A stretch of 64,000 nucleotides of DNA. It comes from an uncultured Sphingomonadaceae bacterium. Lineage in GTDB: Bacteria; Pseudomonadota; Alphaproteobacteria; Sphingomonadales; Sphingomonadaceae. The first letter of the stretch is position 1, and the number at the start of each line of letters is the position of its first letter. The translations under genes were made by a program, and so were the position numbers. The DNA lies in NCBI GenBank assembly GCA_947497455.1, contig CANMGU010000002.1, positions 74,501 to 138,500 on the forward strand, read 5' to 3'. Below, in pieces: positions 51,846 through 61,278 of this stretch. A model generated the notes under the pieces. The model was given only the letters and a program-made list of their open reading frames with translations. It was not told the DNA's origin and did not search any database.

Positions 51846-54734
51846 ATGACCGATAATACACCCGCCAAAGAGCGCGATTACAAAGACACGGTTTTCCTGC
51901 CGAAAACCGATTTCCCGATGAAAGCCGGCCTTGCGAACAAGGAACCGGGCATATTGGAGCGCTGGCAGAATATTGGGCTGTATGAGAAGCTCCGCGAAGC
52001 GCGCGCCGGCCGAGAAAAGTTCATTTTTCATGATGGTCCACCTTATGCCAATGGCAATATCCATATGGGCCATAGCCTCAACAAGACGCTGAAAGATCTT
52101 GTTGTACGGTCACAGAATCTGCTCGGAAAGGACGCACCTTTTGTGCCGGGCTGGGATTGTCATGGCCTGCCGATCGAGTGGAAGATCGAGGAACAATATC
52201 GCAAGAAAAAGCGCAACAAAGACGAGGTTCCGGCCAGCGAATTTCGCGCCGAATGCCGCGAATATGCGGACAAATGGGTCAATGTCCAACGCGAGGAATT
52301 CAAGCGGCTCGGCATCCTCGCGCAATGGGACAAGCCCTATCTGACGATGGATTTTGACGCCGAAGCGGCGATTGTTGCGGAGCTGCTGAAGTTTGCAGAA
52401 GCCGGACAGCTCTATCGCGGCGCCAAGCCGGTGATGTGGTCACCGGTTGAGAAGACCGCGCTGGCCGAGGCCGAAGTGGAATATGAGGATATTACGTCCA
52501 CGCAGATTGATGTGGCGTTCGAGATTACCGAAGCACCCAATGCGCCGGAGCTGGTCGGTGCCCATGCGGTGATCTGGACGACGACGCCTTGGACCATTCC
52601 GGTCAATCAGGCGCTCGCTTATGGTGCGGATGTTGAGTATTCTCTGTTCAAAGATCGAGACACACAAGTTAAATATTTGGTGGCTGAGGAATTGATCGAC
52701 GACTTCTTTATGCGCATTAGTGCAGACGAGGACTCGATGGGTCTAAATGCAGGAGGTTGGCGCGGCAAAGGCTCCCAACTCGCCGGAGCCATCGCCAAAC
52801 ACCCCATGGCCGATACATTCCCGGACAGCGAATTCTACACCAAGCCACGCCCGTTCCTCGACGGCTCGCACTTTGTCACCACTGAAGCCGGCACCGGCCT
52901 CGTCCATATGTCCCCTGACCATGGCGAGGATGATTTTGACCTCTGCAAGGCCAATGGCATCAACCCAGTTTTCGCGGTCGATGCGGACGGCGTGTATCGT
53001 GACGATTGGGACTGGCTGCCGCGCGGCAATGAGCGCGCGGGCGGGGTGATCAACAAGAAATTTGTCAGCAGCACCGGTCCGATTTGTGAAGATCTGCGCG
53101 CAGCGGGGGCCTTGCTCTCGGCCAGCGATGATTTCCAGCACAGCTATCCGCATAGTTGGCGCTCCAAGGCGAAGATTATCTATCGCTGTACGCCGCAATG
53201 GTTTGTGCCGATGGACGAGCCACTGACCGCGCCCAGTCAGATCGAACCGATTGAAGACGAAGAGGGCGAGACTGTCGTCGGCCATGCCGAAGGCATTGCC
53301 GCCACCCTGCGCGAGACGGCGCTGGCGGAAATTGACAAGACCCGCTTCGTACCCGCACGCGGCCATCGCCGCCTGCAATCCATGGTTGAAGGCCGCCCCG
53401 ACTGGGTGCTCAGCCGTCAGCGCGCATGGGGCGTGCCGATTGCGCTGTATGTCGATCGCAAGACCGGCGACTATCTCAATGACCCGGCGGTTAACGAACG
53501 GATTATCGCAGCGTTCAAAACCGGCGGCGCCGATGCCTGGTTCAATGCCGATCATCAGGAATTTCTCGGCAACACTTATAGCCTCGACGATTATGAAGTG
53601 ATCACCGACATTCTCGACGTCTGGTTTGACAGCGGCTGCACCCACGCCTTTGTGCTGGAGAGCGGCAAATGGCCGGATCACCAGACGCCAGCCGATCTCT
53701 ATCTGGAAGGCAGCGATCAACATCGCGGCTGGTTCCAGTCGAGCCTGCTCGAGAGCTGCGGCACGCGCGGCCGTGCGCCTTACAAGGCCGTACTGACCCA
53801 CGGTATGACGCTCGACAAGAATGGCAAGAAAATGTCGAAGTCGCTCGGCAACACGCTTGACCCGCAGAAGATTATCAACGTCAATGGTGCGGATATCCTG
53901 CGCCTGTGGGCCGCGAGCGTCGATTTCACCGAGGATCACCGGATTGGCGATGAAATCCTGAAAGGCGTCACCGACAGCTATCGCAAATTGCGCAACACCT
54001 TTCGCTATATGCTCGGCGGTCTCAGCGATTTTGAAGAAAGCGAACGGGTGGCCGTCGCCGATATGCCGGAGCTGGAGCGCTATATTCTCCACCGCCTGGC
54101 CGAGGTTGATGCGAAGCTGAAACAGCATGTGAATGACTTCGCCTTTGGCCCCTATATACGCGAGCTAACCGCCTTTGCGCAGGATGACCTTAGCGCCTTT
54201 TTCTTCGATATCCGCAAGGATTGCCTCTATTGCGACGCACCGGATGATCCCAAGCGCATGGCCTACCGTACGGTCATGGATGTCCTGTTCCATGCGCTGA
54301 CCCGCTATATCGCGCCGGTACTGGTCTTCACGTCAGAGGAGATTTGGCAAAGCCGGTTCCCGGATGAGAATGACAGCATTCATTTGAAAGAGTGGCCCGA
54401 AGTGGACGCGACATGGCAAGATGACGCCCTTGCCGGCAAATGGGGGAATATCCGAACAGCACGGATTAATGTGACCGAGGCGATTGAACCGCTGCGCCGG
54501 GAAAAAACCATCCGTTCCAGTCTGGAAGCAGAGGTTACCTATCCGATGGCCGACCTGCCGATTGATGCAGCCGAGTTTGCCGAACTGTGCATCGTCGCGG
54601 ATGTAAAGGATGGCAGCGAAATTACCGTGACCAAGACGGAACACAGCAAATGTGGCCGCTGCTGGCGCCTGCTACCGGATGTAAAAGAAGACGGTGCGCT
54701 ATGCGGCCGTTGTGATGGGGTTCTTAACGCATGA
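51846..54734 (+). CDS. ileS: Isoleucyl-tRNA synthetase
   Basis: Class Ia aminoacyl-tRNA synthetase of 962 residues charging tRNA-Ile. The HIGH motif is GNIHMGHS, and KMSKS lies in KNGKKMSKSLG. The CP1 editing domain is in between, with TTPWTIPVNQAL and the GTGLVHMSPDHGEDD editing-site region. The C-terminal zinc finger has KCGRCW...LCGRCDG. Codon choice between about 52620 and 52760, inside the editing domain, looks less GC-rich than the rest. Overlaps lspA by four bases, the classical ileS-lspA arrangement. Confidence 0.98.
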   Translation: MTDNTPAKERDYKDTVFLPKTDFPMKAGLANKEPGILERWQNIGLYEKLREARAGREKFIFHDGPPYANGNIHMGHSLNKTLKDLVVRSQNLLGKDAPFVPGWDCHGLPIEWKIEEQYRKKKRNKDEVPASEFRAECREYADKWVNVQREEFKRLGILAQWDKPYLTMDFDAEAAIVAELLKFAEAGQLYRGAKPVMWSPVEKTALAEAEVEYEDITSTQIDVAFEITEAPNAPELVGAHAVIWTTTPWTIPVNQALAYGADVEYSLFKDRDTQVKYLVAEELIDDFFMRISADEDSMGLNAGGWRGKGSQLAGAIAKHPMADTFPDSEFYTKPRPFLDGSHFVTTEAGTGLVHMSPDHGEDDFDLCKANGINPVFAVDADGVYRDDWDWLPRGNERAGGVINKKFVSSTGPICEDLRAAGALLSASDDFQHSYPHSWRSKAKIIYRCTPQWFVPMDEPLTAPSQIEPIEDEEGETVVGHAEGIAATLRETALAEIDKTRFVPARGHRRLQSMVEGRPDWVLSRQRAWGVPIALYVDRKTGDYLNDPAVNERIIAAFKTGGADAWFNADHQEFLGNTYSLDDYEVITDILDVWFDSGCTHAFVLESGKWPDHQTPADLYLEGSDQHRGWFQSSLLESCGTRGRAPYKAVLTHGMTLDKNGKKMSKSLGNTLDPQKIINVNGADILRLWAASVDFTEDHRIGDEILKGVTDSYRKLRNTFRYMLGGLSDFEESERVAVADMPELERYILHRLAEVDAKLKQHVNDFAFGPYIRELTAFAQDDLSAFFFDIRKDCLYCDAPDDPKRMAYRTVMDVLFHALTRYIAPVLVFTSEEIWQSRFPDENDSIHLKEWPEVDATWQDDALAGKWGNIRTARINVTEAIEPLRREKTIRSSLEAEVTYPMADLPIDAAEFAELCIVADVKDGSEITVTKTEHSKCGRCWRLLPDVKEDGALCGRCDGVLNA

Positions 54735-55255
54735 CCGAAGCCGTATCAAAATACCGGATCACCGGCCTTGTTGTCGCGTTCCTGATCTTCATCATCGACC
54801 AGTTCACCAAATATATGGTGATGGGACCACTCGACTTGCGCTCCAAGGGCCAGATTGAATTGCTGCCCTTTTTCAACCTGACCTGGGCGGAAAATTATGG
54901 TGTGTCGATGGGCTTTCTGACCGCATCGACCGATTTTCAACGCTGGGCCCTGGTCGCGTTAACGGCGCTGATCGCCGTTGCGGTGTTGATCTGGATGTGG
55001 CGGGAAACGGCGAAGTGGGATATTATTGCGCTTTCGTTCGTTCTTGGCGGCGCGATGGGCAATATATTGGACCGGGCGCGGCTCGGCTATGTTGCCGATT
55101 TTGCCGATTTGCATATCGGCGGTTTCCGTCCGTTTCTGATTTTCAACGTCGCCGACGCCTGTATCTCCATTGGTGTCGTAATCCTGCTTGCACGCGCGCT
55201 GTTATTGCGCGAGAAGCCTGATGAAGAAAAAAATGTTCAGCTTGGCGACAGTTGA
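54731..55255 (+). CDS. lspA: Lipoprotein signal peptidase II
   Basis: Inner-membrane aspartic protease of 174 residues that cleaves prolipoproteins after lipid modification. Four TM helices; catalytic aspartates in the GNILDRARLG motif and in FNVADACISIG. The ENYGVSMGF segment and FIIDQFTKYMV at the start are family features. The window contains at least four predicted lipoproteins that need it (starting at 411, 9027, 19050, 41130 and 55321). Coupled to ileS. Confidence 0.97.
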   Translation: MTEAVSKYRITGLVVAFLIFIIDQFTKYMVMGPLDLRSKGQIELLPFFNLTWAENYGVSMGFLTASTDFQRWALVALTALIAVAVLIWMWRETAKWDIIALSFVLGGAMGNILDRARLGYVADFADLHIGGFRPFLIFNVADACISIGVVILLARALLLREKPDEEKNVQLGDS

Positions 55256-55320
55256 CCCATGGCAAAGGGCCCGCAAAGCCAATAGGGCGTGCAGGGCAAG
55301 TAATTTTGAGGGAAGTGAAT

Positions 55321-55728
55321 ATGCGTAAATCTATCATCGGCATCAGCCTGGTATCGCTGGTCGGACTGTCCGCTTGCGGATCGAGCGGTCTGTTTGACCG
55401 TGACCGTCCTGACGAATTTGCTGTTTCGCGCCAACCACCTCTGGTGATTCCACCCGATTTTGGTCTTAATCCACCTCAGCCGGGCCAACCGCGCCCGCAA
55501 ACCGGTGGTGTCCAGCAACAGACTTTGGAAGCCATGTTCGGAGGTGCGCAGGCGCGCAGCGTGACCGAGTCCGCAATCGTCGGCCAAGCCGGTGATGCCG
55601 ATCCCGGCATTCGCTCTTCTGTCGGCGACAAGGAGACCTTCACCGTCGACAAGGGCAGCGTAACCCGCGACATCATCGCTGCTCCCGAAGGCGACGGACA
55701 AGCCGCACAGGCTGCGACGCCGGAATAA
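55321..55728 (+). CDS. DUF3035 lipoprotein, BamF-type BAM-complex candidate
   Basis: Lipoprotein of 135 residues from the ATG at 55321, preceded by GAGGGAAG. Lipobox LSAC with cysteine 19. The motif DEFAVSRQPPLVIPPDF, and the Pro/Gln-rich sequence after it, identify the alphaproteobacterial DUF3035 family, which to my knowledge includes the BamF subunit described in Caulobacter. It probably helps outer-membrane barrel assembly, though direct evidence in sphingomonads is unknown to me. It lies 65 bases after lspA in the same direction, a conserved neighbourhood. Confidence 0.88.
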   Translation: MRKSIIGISLVSLVGLSACGSSGLFDRDRPDEFAVSRQPPLVIPPDFGLNPPQPGQPRPQTGGVQQQTLEAMFGGAQARSVTESAIVGQAGDADPGIRSSVGDKETFTVDKGSVTRDIIAAPEGDGQAAQAATPE

Positions 55729-55739
55729 GCGCGGAAAAA

Positions 55740-55770
55740 AGGCGCGCATTTCCTTTGGCGGTGCGCGCTT
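55740..55770. terminator. Bidirectional terminator between DUF3035 and ferredoxin genes
   Basis: AGGCGCGCA (55740-55748) pairs with TGCGCGCTT (55762-55770), with one G-U pair and a 13-base loop. Six A residues precede it, giving a T-run for minus-strand transcripts from the ferredoxin side; the plus-strand T-tract is weak. Confidence 0.65.
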
Positions 55771-55865
55771 TATCCCGAAAGCGGGCATGAGCCCACAATC
55801 AAATTTCATGCTTTCAAATTTAACGTCATGTTGTTTGATCGAGACTCGGCTCACACGCTCTTTGC

Positions 55866-56186
55866 CTAGTGCTGCGCCTCTGGCATTTGTACGGTCAATC
55901 CATCTAAGACATCGCTAATCTTGATTTGACAGGCGAGACGCGAGAGTTCGGTGACGCCTTCCGCAAGCTCGAGCATGGATTCTTCCATTTCTTCGCGGGC
56001 CGGGATTTTCGTCCCCCAATCGGCATCGATATAAACATGGCATGTTGCGCAGGCACATTCGCCTCCACAGTCGGCATCAATCCCGGGGACCATATTGTCG
56101 AATGCGGCTTCCATAACGGTTGTGCCGTTGTCTACAGTAACTTCATGAGTGGTTTTATCATGCTCGATAAAGGTGATTTTCGGCAT
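55866..56186 (-). CDS. [2Fe-2S] ferredoxin partner of CYP153
   Basis: Adrenodoxin-type ferredoxin of 106 residues with ligands C40, C46, C49 and C86, and the acidic docking helix around 65-76. It lies seven bases after the CYP153-type P450 stop and is co-transcribed, so it is the likely electron donor. The ferredoxin reductase that would complete the chain is not in this window. It is a paralogue of the ferredoxin at 10028-10345, but lacks its extra cysteine pair (C44 remains, C43 is Glu). Confidence 0.95.
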   Translation of the reverse strand: MPKITFIEHDKTTHEVTVDNGTTVMEAAFDNMVPGIDADCGGECACATCHVYIDADWGTKIPAREEMEESMLELAEGVTELSRLACQIKISDVLDGLTVQMPEAQH

Positions 56187-56193
56187 TTAACGT

Positions 56194-57471
56194 TTATCCT
56201 TTTGGTTTGACGCGGACCATCACTTCTGAATAGCCCATTACGAAGCTGCTCTTTACGCGGACCGGGTCACGAACCATTTCAATGCGATCGAAGCGTTTAA
56301 GGATTTCTTCCCAAAGGATGCGGACCTGCATTTCGCCAACGCGGTTGCCCATGCAGCGATGAATACCAAAGCCGAATGACATATGCTGACGGGCACGGGC
56401 GCGGTCGATCAGGAAGGAATCTGCATTTTCAATCTTGGTCTCGTCGCGGTTGCCCGAAACATACCACATGACAACTTTGTCGCCTTTTTTGATCTGCTTA
56501 CCTTCAAACTCGACATCTTCCTTGGCGGTGCGACGCATGTAAGCGAGCGGTGTTTGCCAGCGGATAATTTCCGAGACCATGTTCGGAATTAATGTGGGCT
56601 CTGCCAGCAGCTTGTCATATTCCAGCGGATTTTGATTGAGCGCGACAACGCCACCGCTGATGCTGTTGCGGGTTGTATCATTTCCGCCGACTATCAGGAG
56701 TATCAGATTGCCGAGCAACTCCATTGGGGTTTTGACCATGTCCTTTGTGTCCGGATTATGGGCCAACAAGGAAATGAAATCGAACTTTGGCGGCTGTTCC
56801 GCGCGTTCCGTCCAAAGTCGGGTAAAATAGGCGAGGCACTCACGAAGGATTTCACGCCGTTCCTGAATTTTCTCCTCAGAGACAAACATGTTCACATCTG
56901 TCACGATGTCCGACCATTTGGTAAGCAGGCGACGATCCTCAAAGGGGAAGTCGAACAAGGTTGCTAGCATCTGAGTGGTCAGTTCGATGGACACGCGTTC
57001 AACCCAATTAAATTCTTCGCCAACAGGAAGTCCATCCAAAATCTTGCCTGAGCGTTCTCTGATGAGCCCCTCAAGGTCGGCAAGACGGGCAGGTGCTACA
57101 CCGGGGTTCGCTGCTTTACGCTGCACATCGTGTTTCGGTTGGTCCATGGCAATGAACATTGGCGTGGTGAAATCCTCCGCCGGATTGCCAATGGAAATGG
57201 CCGGTTCGGAAGAAAACTGTTTGTGATTGCTATCGATTTTTACGATGTCATCATATTTGGTGATCGACCAAAAAGGTCCGACGTCGCTCTCCTTGCAATA
57301 ATGGATCGGATCTTCTTCTCGCAGCCGGCGGAAATATTCACCATGTAGGTTATTTTGAAATAACGTGGGCTGAGCCATGTTAATTTGATCAAGAGGAATC
57401 GCGTAGGGGTCTGCAATAACTTCGCCGTCAATCATAGACTCATGTTTCATAGATTGGGCCGCATCAGTCAT
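56194..57471 (-). CDS. Cytochrome P450, CYP153 family alkane hydroxylase
   Basis: Soluble bacterial P450 of 425 residues. Heme-binding FGFGIHRCMGN with C373 as ligand, I-helix GGNDTT at 262-267, and ExxR at 301-304 (EIIR). The N-terminal pattern (PLDQINMAQPTLFQNN, LREEDPIHY) and AMDQPKHDVQRK, NPGVAP, IVGGNDTTRNS closely resemble known CYP153A enzymes, which hydroxylate the terminal carbon of medium-chain n-alkanes and fatty acids. The start is supported by GAGGA seven bases upstream. Operon with the ferredoxin. Exact chain-length preference cannot be told. Confidence 0.94.
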   Translation of the reverse strand: MTDAAQSMKHESMIDGEVIADPYAIPLDQINMAQPTLFQNNLHGEYFRRLREEDPIHYCKESDVGPFWSITKYDDIVKIDSNHKQFSSEPAISIGNPAEDFTTPMFIAMDQPKHDVQRKAANPGVAPARLADLEGLIRERSGKILDGLPVGEEFNWVERVSIELTTQMLATLFDFPFEDRRLLTKWSDIVTDVNMFVSEEKIQERREILRECLAYFTRLWTERAEQPPKFDFISLLAHNPDTKDMVKTPMELLGNLILLIVGGNDTTRNSISGGVVALNQNPLEYDKLLAEPTLIPNMVSEIIRWQTPLAYMRRTAKEDVEFEGKQIKKGDKVVMWYVSGNRDETKIENADSFLIDRARARQHMSFGFGIHRCMGNRVGEMQVRILWEEILKRFDRIEMVRDPVRVKSSFVMGYSEVMVRVKPKG

Positions 57472-57670
57472 ATCAAAATCCTCAGAGCATTTTTTTGGGC
57501 ATAATTATCAGTAGCAGATTGCAACTCTAGTTCAATATTGCTTGAACTTTTAGTTGTTTAATTCAAATGTCCGCTTTTGCGCCCATAGCGAAAACCAGCA
57601 TGATGGCTGCAGCAGCCCTGAAGCAAACGTCAGGCAATCGCTCGGATGCCAGCTCAGAAAAAGAAACACG

Positions 57671-58171
57671 TCATTCCGACGGGTCTGGTCCAAGGTCTCG
57701 CTTGACGATCATCCATGATCCGACAACCAGCGCACAGAGTTTCCCGGTTAGCTGGTTGATAAACCGCGTCTCCACAACGCCCAGCCGGCGCGAGCGGTTC
57801 ACGAGCTGGCTCTTGACGTCGATAACATCCCCGGCCTTCATCGGTCGAAAGAAGCGGGTCGCAAAATCCGCTGTTGAAAAGGCCTCCGGTTCCTGGCTCG
57901 TTGTCGAATAGGCGAAGGACTGACCGGTATCGGCAATTACATTTACGATGCCGCCCTGGACCATTCCGTCATAATGGGTGAGATGCTGACCAATGGTCCA
58001 TTCCATGTCGAACTCCCCCTCCGACACGCGTGTAAATTTCAGGCCGCTCAAATCCATGCCCCTGACGAAAGGGGGAGCCATGGACATATCCGGCTCCTGT
58101 CCCTCGGCTTTCGCTGTGGCGTCGATCATCATCTGAATATTTGCGATCGGATCAAATGTGCGTTCATTCAT
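57671..58171 (-). CDS. PaaI-type hot-dog thioesterase
   Basis: Hot-dog fold protein of 166 residues with the PaaI-like motif HYDGMVQGGIVNVIADT (about 84-100), where the Gly-Gly turn and the following Asp position the catalytic water. It hydrolyses an acyl- or aryl-CoA. Its closeness to the P450 operon (same strand, 200 bases upstream) suggests a link with fatty acid or aromatic metabolism, but the gap is large enough for a separate promoter. Confidence 0.88.
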   Translation of the reverse strand: MNERTFDPIANIQMMIDATAKAEGQEPDMSMAPPFVRGMDLSGLKFTRVSEGEFDMEWTIGQHLTHYDGMVQGGIVNVIADTGQSFAYSTTSQEPEAFSTADFATRFFRPMKAGDVIDVKSQLVNRSRRLGVVETRFINQLTGKLCALVVGSWMIVKRDLGPDPSE

Positions 58172-58297
58172 CGCGAGGCCCTCCCGGGAGCAACCTAGGC
58201 CATGCTAGCCATCAGACACAAGGGAAACGCTGGCGGAGTAAATACCACCGCCTATCCTTTCCACCCTTGATGCAATCCATCTGGCTTTAATTGCAGT

Positions 58298-59185
58298 TTA
58301 ACGACCCATGCTGGAAAGCTTATCCGCAAGAAAATCAAAGACCCTTCTGACACGGGGATTTGTTTTCAATTCTGAATGAGCAGCGAGCCAAACCGGCACC
58401 GGAGAGGGTTCAACTGATACATTGATCCGAGAAACCCTTGGTTCTCTTTCGCCAATTTCCAATTGATTGAACCCAATCCCGTAACCCTGCAGAACCATAT
58501 TCCAACAGACCACCTGATCATCACATCGGAACGCGAAAAACTCGCGTTGGACATTCAGACCAAACCGTTTGAGAGCCTCGATTATCAGGTCGCTTTTGTC
58601 GAATCCGATAAAATCATGATTCAGAAGTTCCTCTGGAGTCGTAGGCGACGCATTCCGTTCCAAATAGGCATTGGCAGCAAACAGACCAAATCCTGTTTCT
58701 CCGACTTTGCGGGCGAACAAATCCGCTTGCGTCGGCTGGTACATTCTGACTGCAATATCGGCCTCTCTCCGGAGGAGATTATCGGTTTTGTTCGAAGCCA
58801 CCAGCTCAACATCAATTTCAGGCTCTTCACGCCTCAGCTCGGCAAGTATCGAAGGCAAGTTGAACGTTGATGTCACAGTGGTAGCCGTAATGCGTACAGT
58901 GCCTGAAAGGTTGGTTTTATGGCCCTCTATGTCCAGAGACAACCTGCCGGCGGCATCTGCCATGGCCAACGCATGCTGCAAGACTTCCATCCCGCGGGAG
59001 GTCAGCTCCGTTCCACCGACGGCGCGATCAAATAAATGGGTGTCGAGCTGGCCTTCGAGCATCGAGATATGTCGGCTCAGCGTGGCTTGGCTCCCATGGG
59101 TTGCGCGCGCCGCTGCCGAAAACGAGCCATGCTCACTTACCGCAATAAATGACTGCAGAAGATTCCAATCAAGCCCTTTGACCAT
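58298..59185 (-). CDS. LysR-family transcriptional regulator
   Basis: Regulator of 295 residues. The N-terminal winged helix-turn-helix is typical (LLQSFIAVSEHGSFSAAARATHGSQATLSRHI, about 9-40). The effector-binding domain starts at about 92 (GTVRITATTVTSTFNLPSI). LysR proteins often regulate a divergent gene; here the divergent genes are the two 39-residue peptide genes at 59292 and 59444, across a 106-base gap. Effector unknown. Confidence 0.92.
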   Translation of the reverse strand: MVKGLDWNLLQSFIAVSEHGSFSAAARATHGSQATLSRHISMLEGQLDTHLFDRAVGGTELTSRGMEVLQHALAMADAAGRLSLDIEGHKTNLSGTVRITATTVTSTFNLPSILAELRREEPEIDVELVASNKTDNLLRREADIAVRMYQPTQADLFARKVGETGFGLFAANAYLERNASPTTPEELLNHDFIGFDKSDLIIEALKRFGLNVQREFFAFRCDDQVVCWNMVLQGYGIGFNQLEIGEREPRVSRINVSVEPSPVPVWLAAHSELKTNPRVRRVFDFLADKLSSMGR

Positions 59186-59291
59186 GCTATCTATCCATAA
59201 ATGAATAAGCTTAGTCAGATTTTTGGAATTATCAAATCAAATATGGCTAGATATATGAGATCCATCAACACAGAATGAAAGGATTCGAACA

Positions 59292-59411
59292 ATGTTTACG
59301 CACAATATTCAAGCCAACACTCTATCCGCCTTCGCCGCAATTTTTTCTGCGATCCTGGTCATTAGCGCCAGCATAGTCCCCGCGATCAACTCCGCGGCAC
59401 CAGTGATTTAA
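59292..59411 (+). CDS. Small hydrophobic peptide 1 (39 aa, unannotated family)
   Basis: Thirty-nine-residue open frame, MFTHNIQAN...VPAINSAAPVI, with AAAGGA eleven bases before the ATG. A polar N-terminus of about ten residues is followed by a hydrophobic helix (LSAFAAIFSAILVISASIV) and a PAINSA motif at 30-35 that resembles a signal-peptidase or processing site. It is a paralogue of the next frame: same length, gap-free alignment with 15 identical positions and the PAIN motif at exactly the same place. Probably secreted, membrane inserted or processed. Divergent from the LysR gene. No known family recognised. Confidence 0.6.
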   Translation: MFTHNIQANTLSAFAAIFSAILVISASIVPAINSAAPVI

Positions 59412-59443
59412 GCAATAACTCATATGTAAAAGGAACTTCGGTC

Positions 59444-59563
59444 ATGTCCTATCTGAAAATCCGCGCCAAAATTATGAATGCCACTGCCGCTGTTTCGTCA
59501 GCACTGATCCTGGCAAGTCTCAGTCTCGGACCCGCAATCAATGCAGCTTCGATTGCGGCATAA
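59444..59563 (+). CDS. Small hydrophobic peptide 2 (39 aa, paralogue of peptide 1)
   Basis: Second thirty-nine-residue frame, MSYLKIRAK...[11 protein letters not shown], 33 bases after the first, with AAAAGGAAC upstream of the ATG. Basic N-terminus (KIRAK), hydrophobic middle ([14 protein letters not shown]), then PAINAA at 30-35. Two good ribosome-binding sites, equal lengths and the preserved motif make coding by chance unlikely. It is more signal-peptide-like than peptide 1. The two lie in a transcription unit divergent from LysR and are separated from convergent purH by about 115 bases. Confidence 0.6.
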   Translation: MSYLKIRAKIMNATAAVSSALILASLSLGPAINAASIAA

Positions 59564-59678
59564 AAGGGCAAGAGAACGCGCCTCCCAAACTGACTATATT
59601 ACTATTTCATAGATGCCATTCTTACCGCCCGCATTCACGCCCAAAGCGGATGCGTGTCAACCTGAACATTAGCTCCTA

Positions 59679-61271
59679 TCAATGCCGGAAGTGTCGCATC
59701 CCGGTAAACAGCATCGCCAGACCCGCTTCGTCCGCCGCTGCGATAACCTCATCATCGCGGATCGATCCGCCTGGCTGGATCACCGCAGTCGCGCCTGCTT
59801 CGACCGCTGCCATCAGACCGTCCGCAAAGGGGAAGAAAGCGTCAGATGCCACCGCCGACCCGATGGTCCGCGCTTCGCTCCAGCCAGCTTTCTCAGCCGC
59901 GTCCTTGGCTTTCCATGCGGCAATACGGGCAGACTCGAGCCGGTTCATCTGCCCTGCGCCAACACCGGCGGTCGAGCCGCCTTTGGCATAGACAATCGCG
60001 TTGGACTTCACATGTTTCGCGACGGTCCACGCGAACAGGCAATCCGCCTTTTCCTGGGCGCTTGGTTCGCGTTTAGTCACACATTTAAGGTCGCTTTCCA
60101 CTATCTGGCCATTGTCACGCGATTGCAGCAGATAGCCGCCCGCGATCGTCTTCAGACCGATGCCGCCGCGCGCCGGATCCGGCAGGTCTCCGGTGAGCAG
60201 CAGACGCAGGTTTTTCTTCTTCGCAAAAATCGCGCGGGCATCCGCATCGGCATCAGGCGCGCAGACGACTTCGGTGAAGATTCCGGTCATCGCTTCGGCT
60301 GCCGCTCCGTTCAGGGGCCGGTTGACCGCGATGATCCCGCCAAAGGCCGAGACACTGTCGCAGGCCAAAGCCGCCTGATAGGCTTCCAGGATGCTGTCAC
60401 CACTGGCTACGCCGCAAGGATTGGCATGTTTGACAATCACCACCGTCGGCGGGCCTTCGCGAAATTCGCTGACCAGTTCCAGCGCGGCATCGGCGTCATT
60501 ATAATTGTTGTAGCTCAGCGCCTTGCCCTGCAGTTGCTCGGCTTGCGCAATGCCTTTCGCAGACGGACCATCCGGCAGATAAAGCGCAGCCATCTGGTGC
60601 GGATTTTCGCCATAGCGCAATTCGGTTGGCTGACTCATGGTCAGCGGCAGGGTCGGCGGGAACATCTGTTGTTGATCGGCAAAACCAAACCATTGCGCGA
60701 TCATCCCATCATAGCTGGCGGTGGCAGCAAAGGCTTTGGCGGCCATTTTCTTGCGGAAGTTGAGGCTCGTTGCACCATCGCTTTCTTTGAGCTCTGCAAG
60801 CAGCATATCATAATCCGACGGGTCGGTGACAATCGTCACGAAATCATGATTTTTCGCGGCGCTGCGCACCATGCTGGGTCCGCCAATGTCGATATTCTCG
60901 ATAATTTCGTCGCGCTCGGCGCCTTTGGCGACGGTCTGGGCAAAAGGGTAGAGATTGACGATCACGAGATCGATTCCGGCAATGTCATGCTCTTCCATTG
61001 ACGCGACATGGCCCGCATCATCGCGCCGTGCGAGCAGGCCACCATGAACTTTAGGATGCAGTGTCTTCACGCGACCATCCATCATTTCGGGGAAATGGGT
61101 GACATCAGAAATGTCGGAAACCTCTAGTCCAGCATCGCGCAAGGTCTTTGCGGTGCCGCCGGTAGAGATTAAATCCACGCCCATTGCAGCAAGCTGCTCG
61201 CCCAGCTCTGCCAAGCCGTTTTTGTCGGAAACCGAAAGAAGCGCCCGTTTGATTTTAATATTCTCGGTCAT
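59679..61271 (-). CDS. purH: Bifunctional AICAR transformylase/IMP cyclohydrolase
   Basis: Performs the last two steps of de novo IMP synthesis, 530 residues from the ATG at 61271. The N-terminal cyclohydrolase has [14 protein letters not shown] and [13 protein letters not shown]. The C-terminal transformylase has [14 protein letters not shown] and the catalytic KHANPCGVA. An in-frame upstream start inside the preceding gene (61322) would create a 44-base overlap and is less likely. Last gene of the rsmB-rpe-heparinase-purH unit. The plus-strand frame at 59682-61001 is its antisense shadow. Confidence 0.97.
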   Translation of the reverse strand: MTENIKIKRALLSVSDKNGLAELGEQLAAMGVDLISTGGTAKTLRDAGLEVSDISDVTHFPEMMDGRVKTLHPKVHGGLLARRDDAGHVASMEEHDIAGIDLVIVNLYPFAQTVAKGAERDEIIENIDIGGPSMVRSAAKNHDFVTIVTDPSDYDMLLAELKESDGATSLNFRKKMAAKAFAATASYDGMIAQWFGFADQQQMFPPTLPLTMSQPTELRYGENPHQMAALYLPDGPSAKGIAQAEQLQGKALSYNNYNDADAALELVSEFREGPPTVVIVKHANPCGVASGDSILEAYQAALACDSVSAFGGIIAVNRPLNGAAAEAMTGIFTEVVCAPDADADARAIFAKKKNLRLLLTGDLPDPARGGIGLKTIAGGYLLQSRDNGQIVESDLKCVTKREPSAQEKADCLFAWTVAKHVKSNAIVYAKGGSTAGVGAGQMNRLESARIAAWKAKDAAEKAGWSEARTIGSAVASDAFFPFADGLMAAVEAGATAVIQPGGSIRDDEVIAAADEAGLAMLFTGMRHFRH

Positions 61272-61278
61272 GATTGGT

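Noticed and set aside
52743..54128. Minus-strand open frame of 461 codons inside ileS
   Set aside because: Antisense to conserved ileS sequence; a common artefact in GC-rich genes with low stop density.
59682..61001. Plus-strand open frame of 439 codons inside purH
   Set aside because: Antisense shadow of purH with no start signal and no protein-like pattern.
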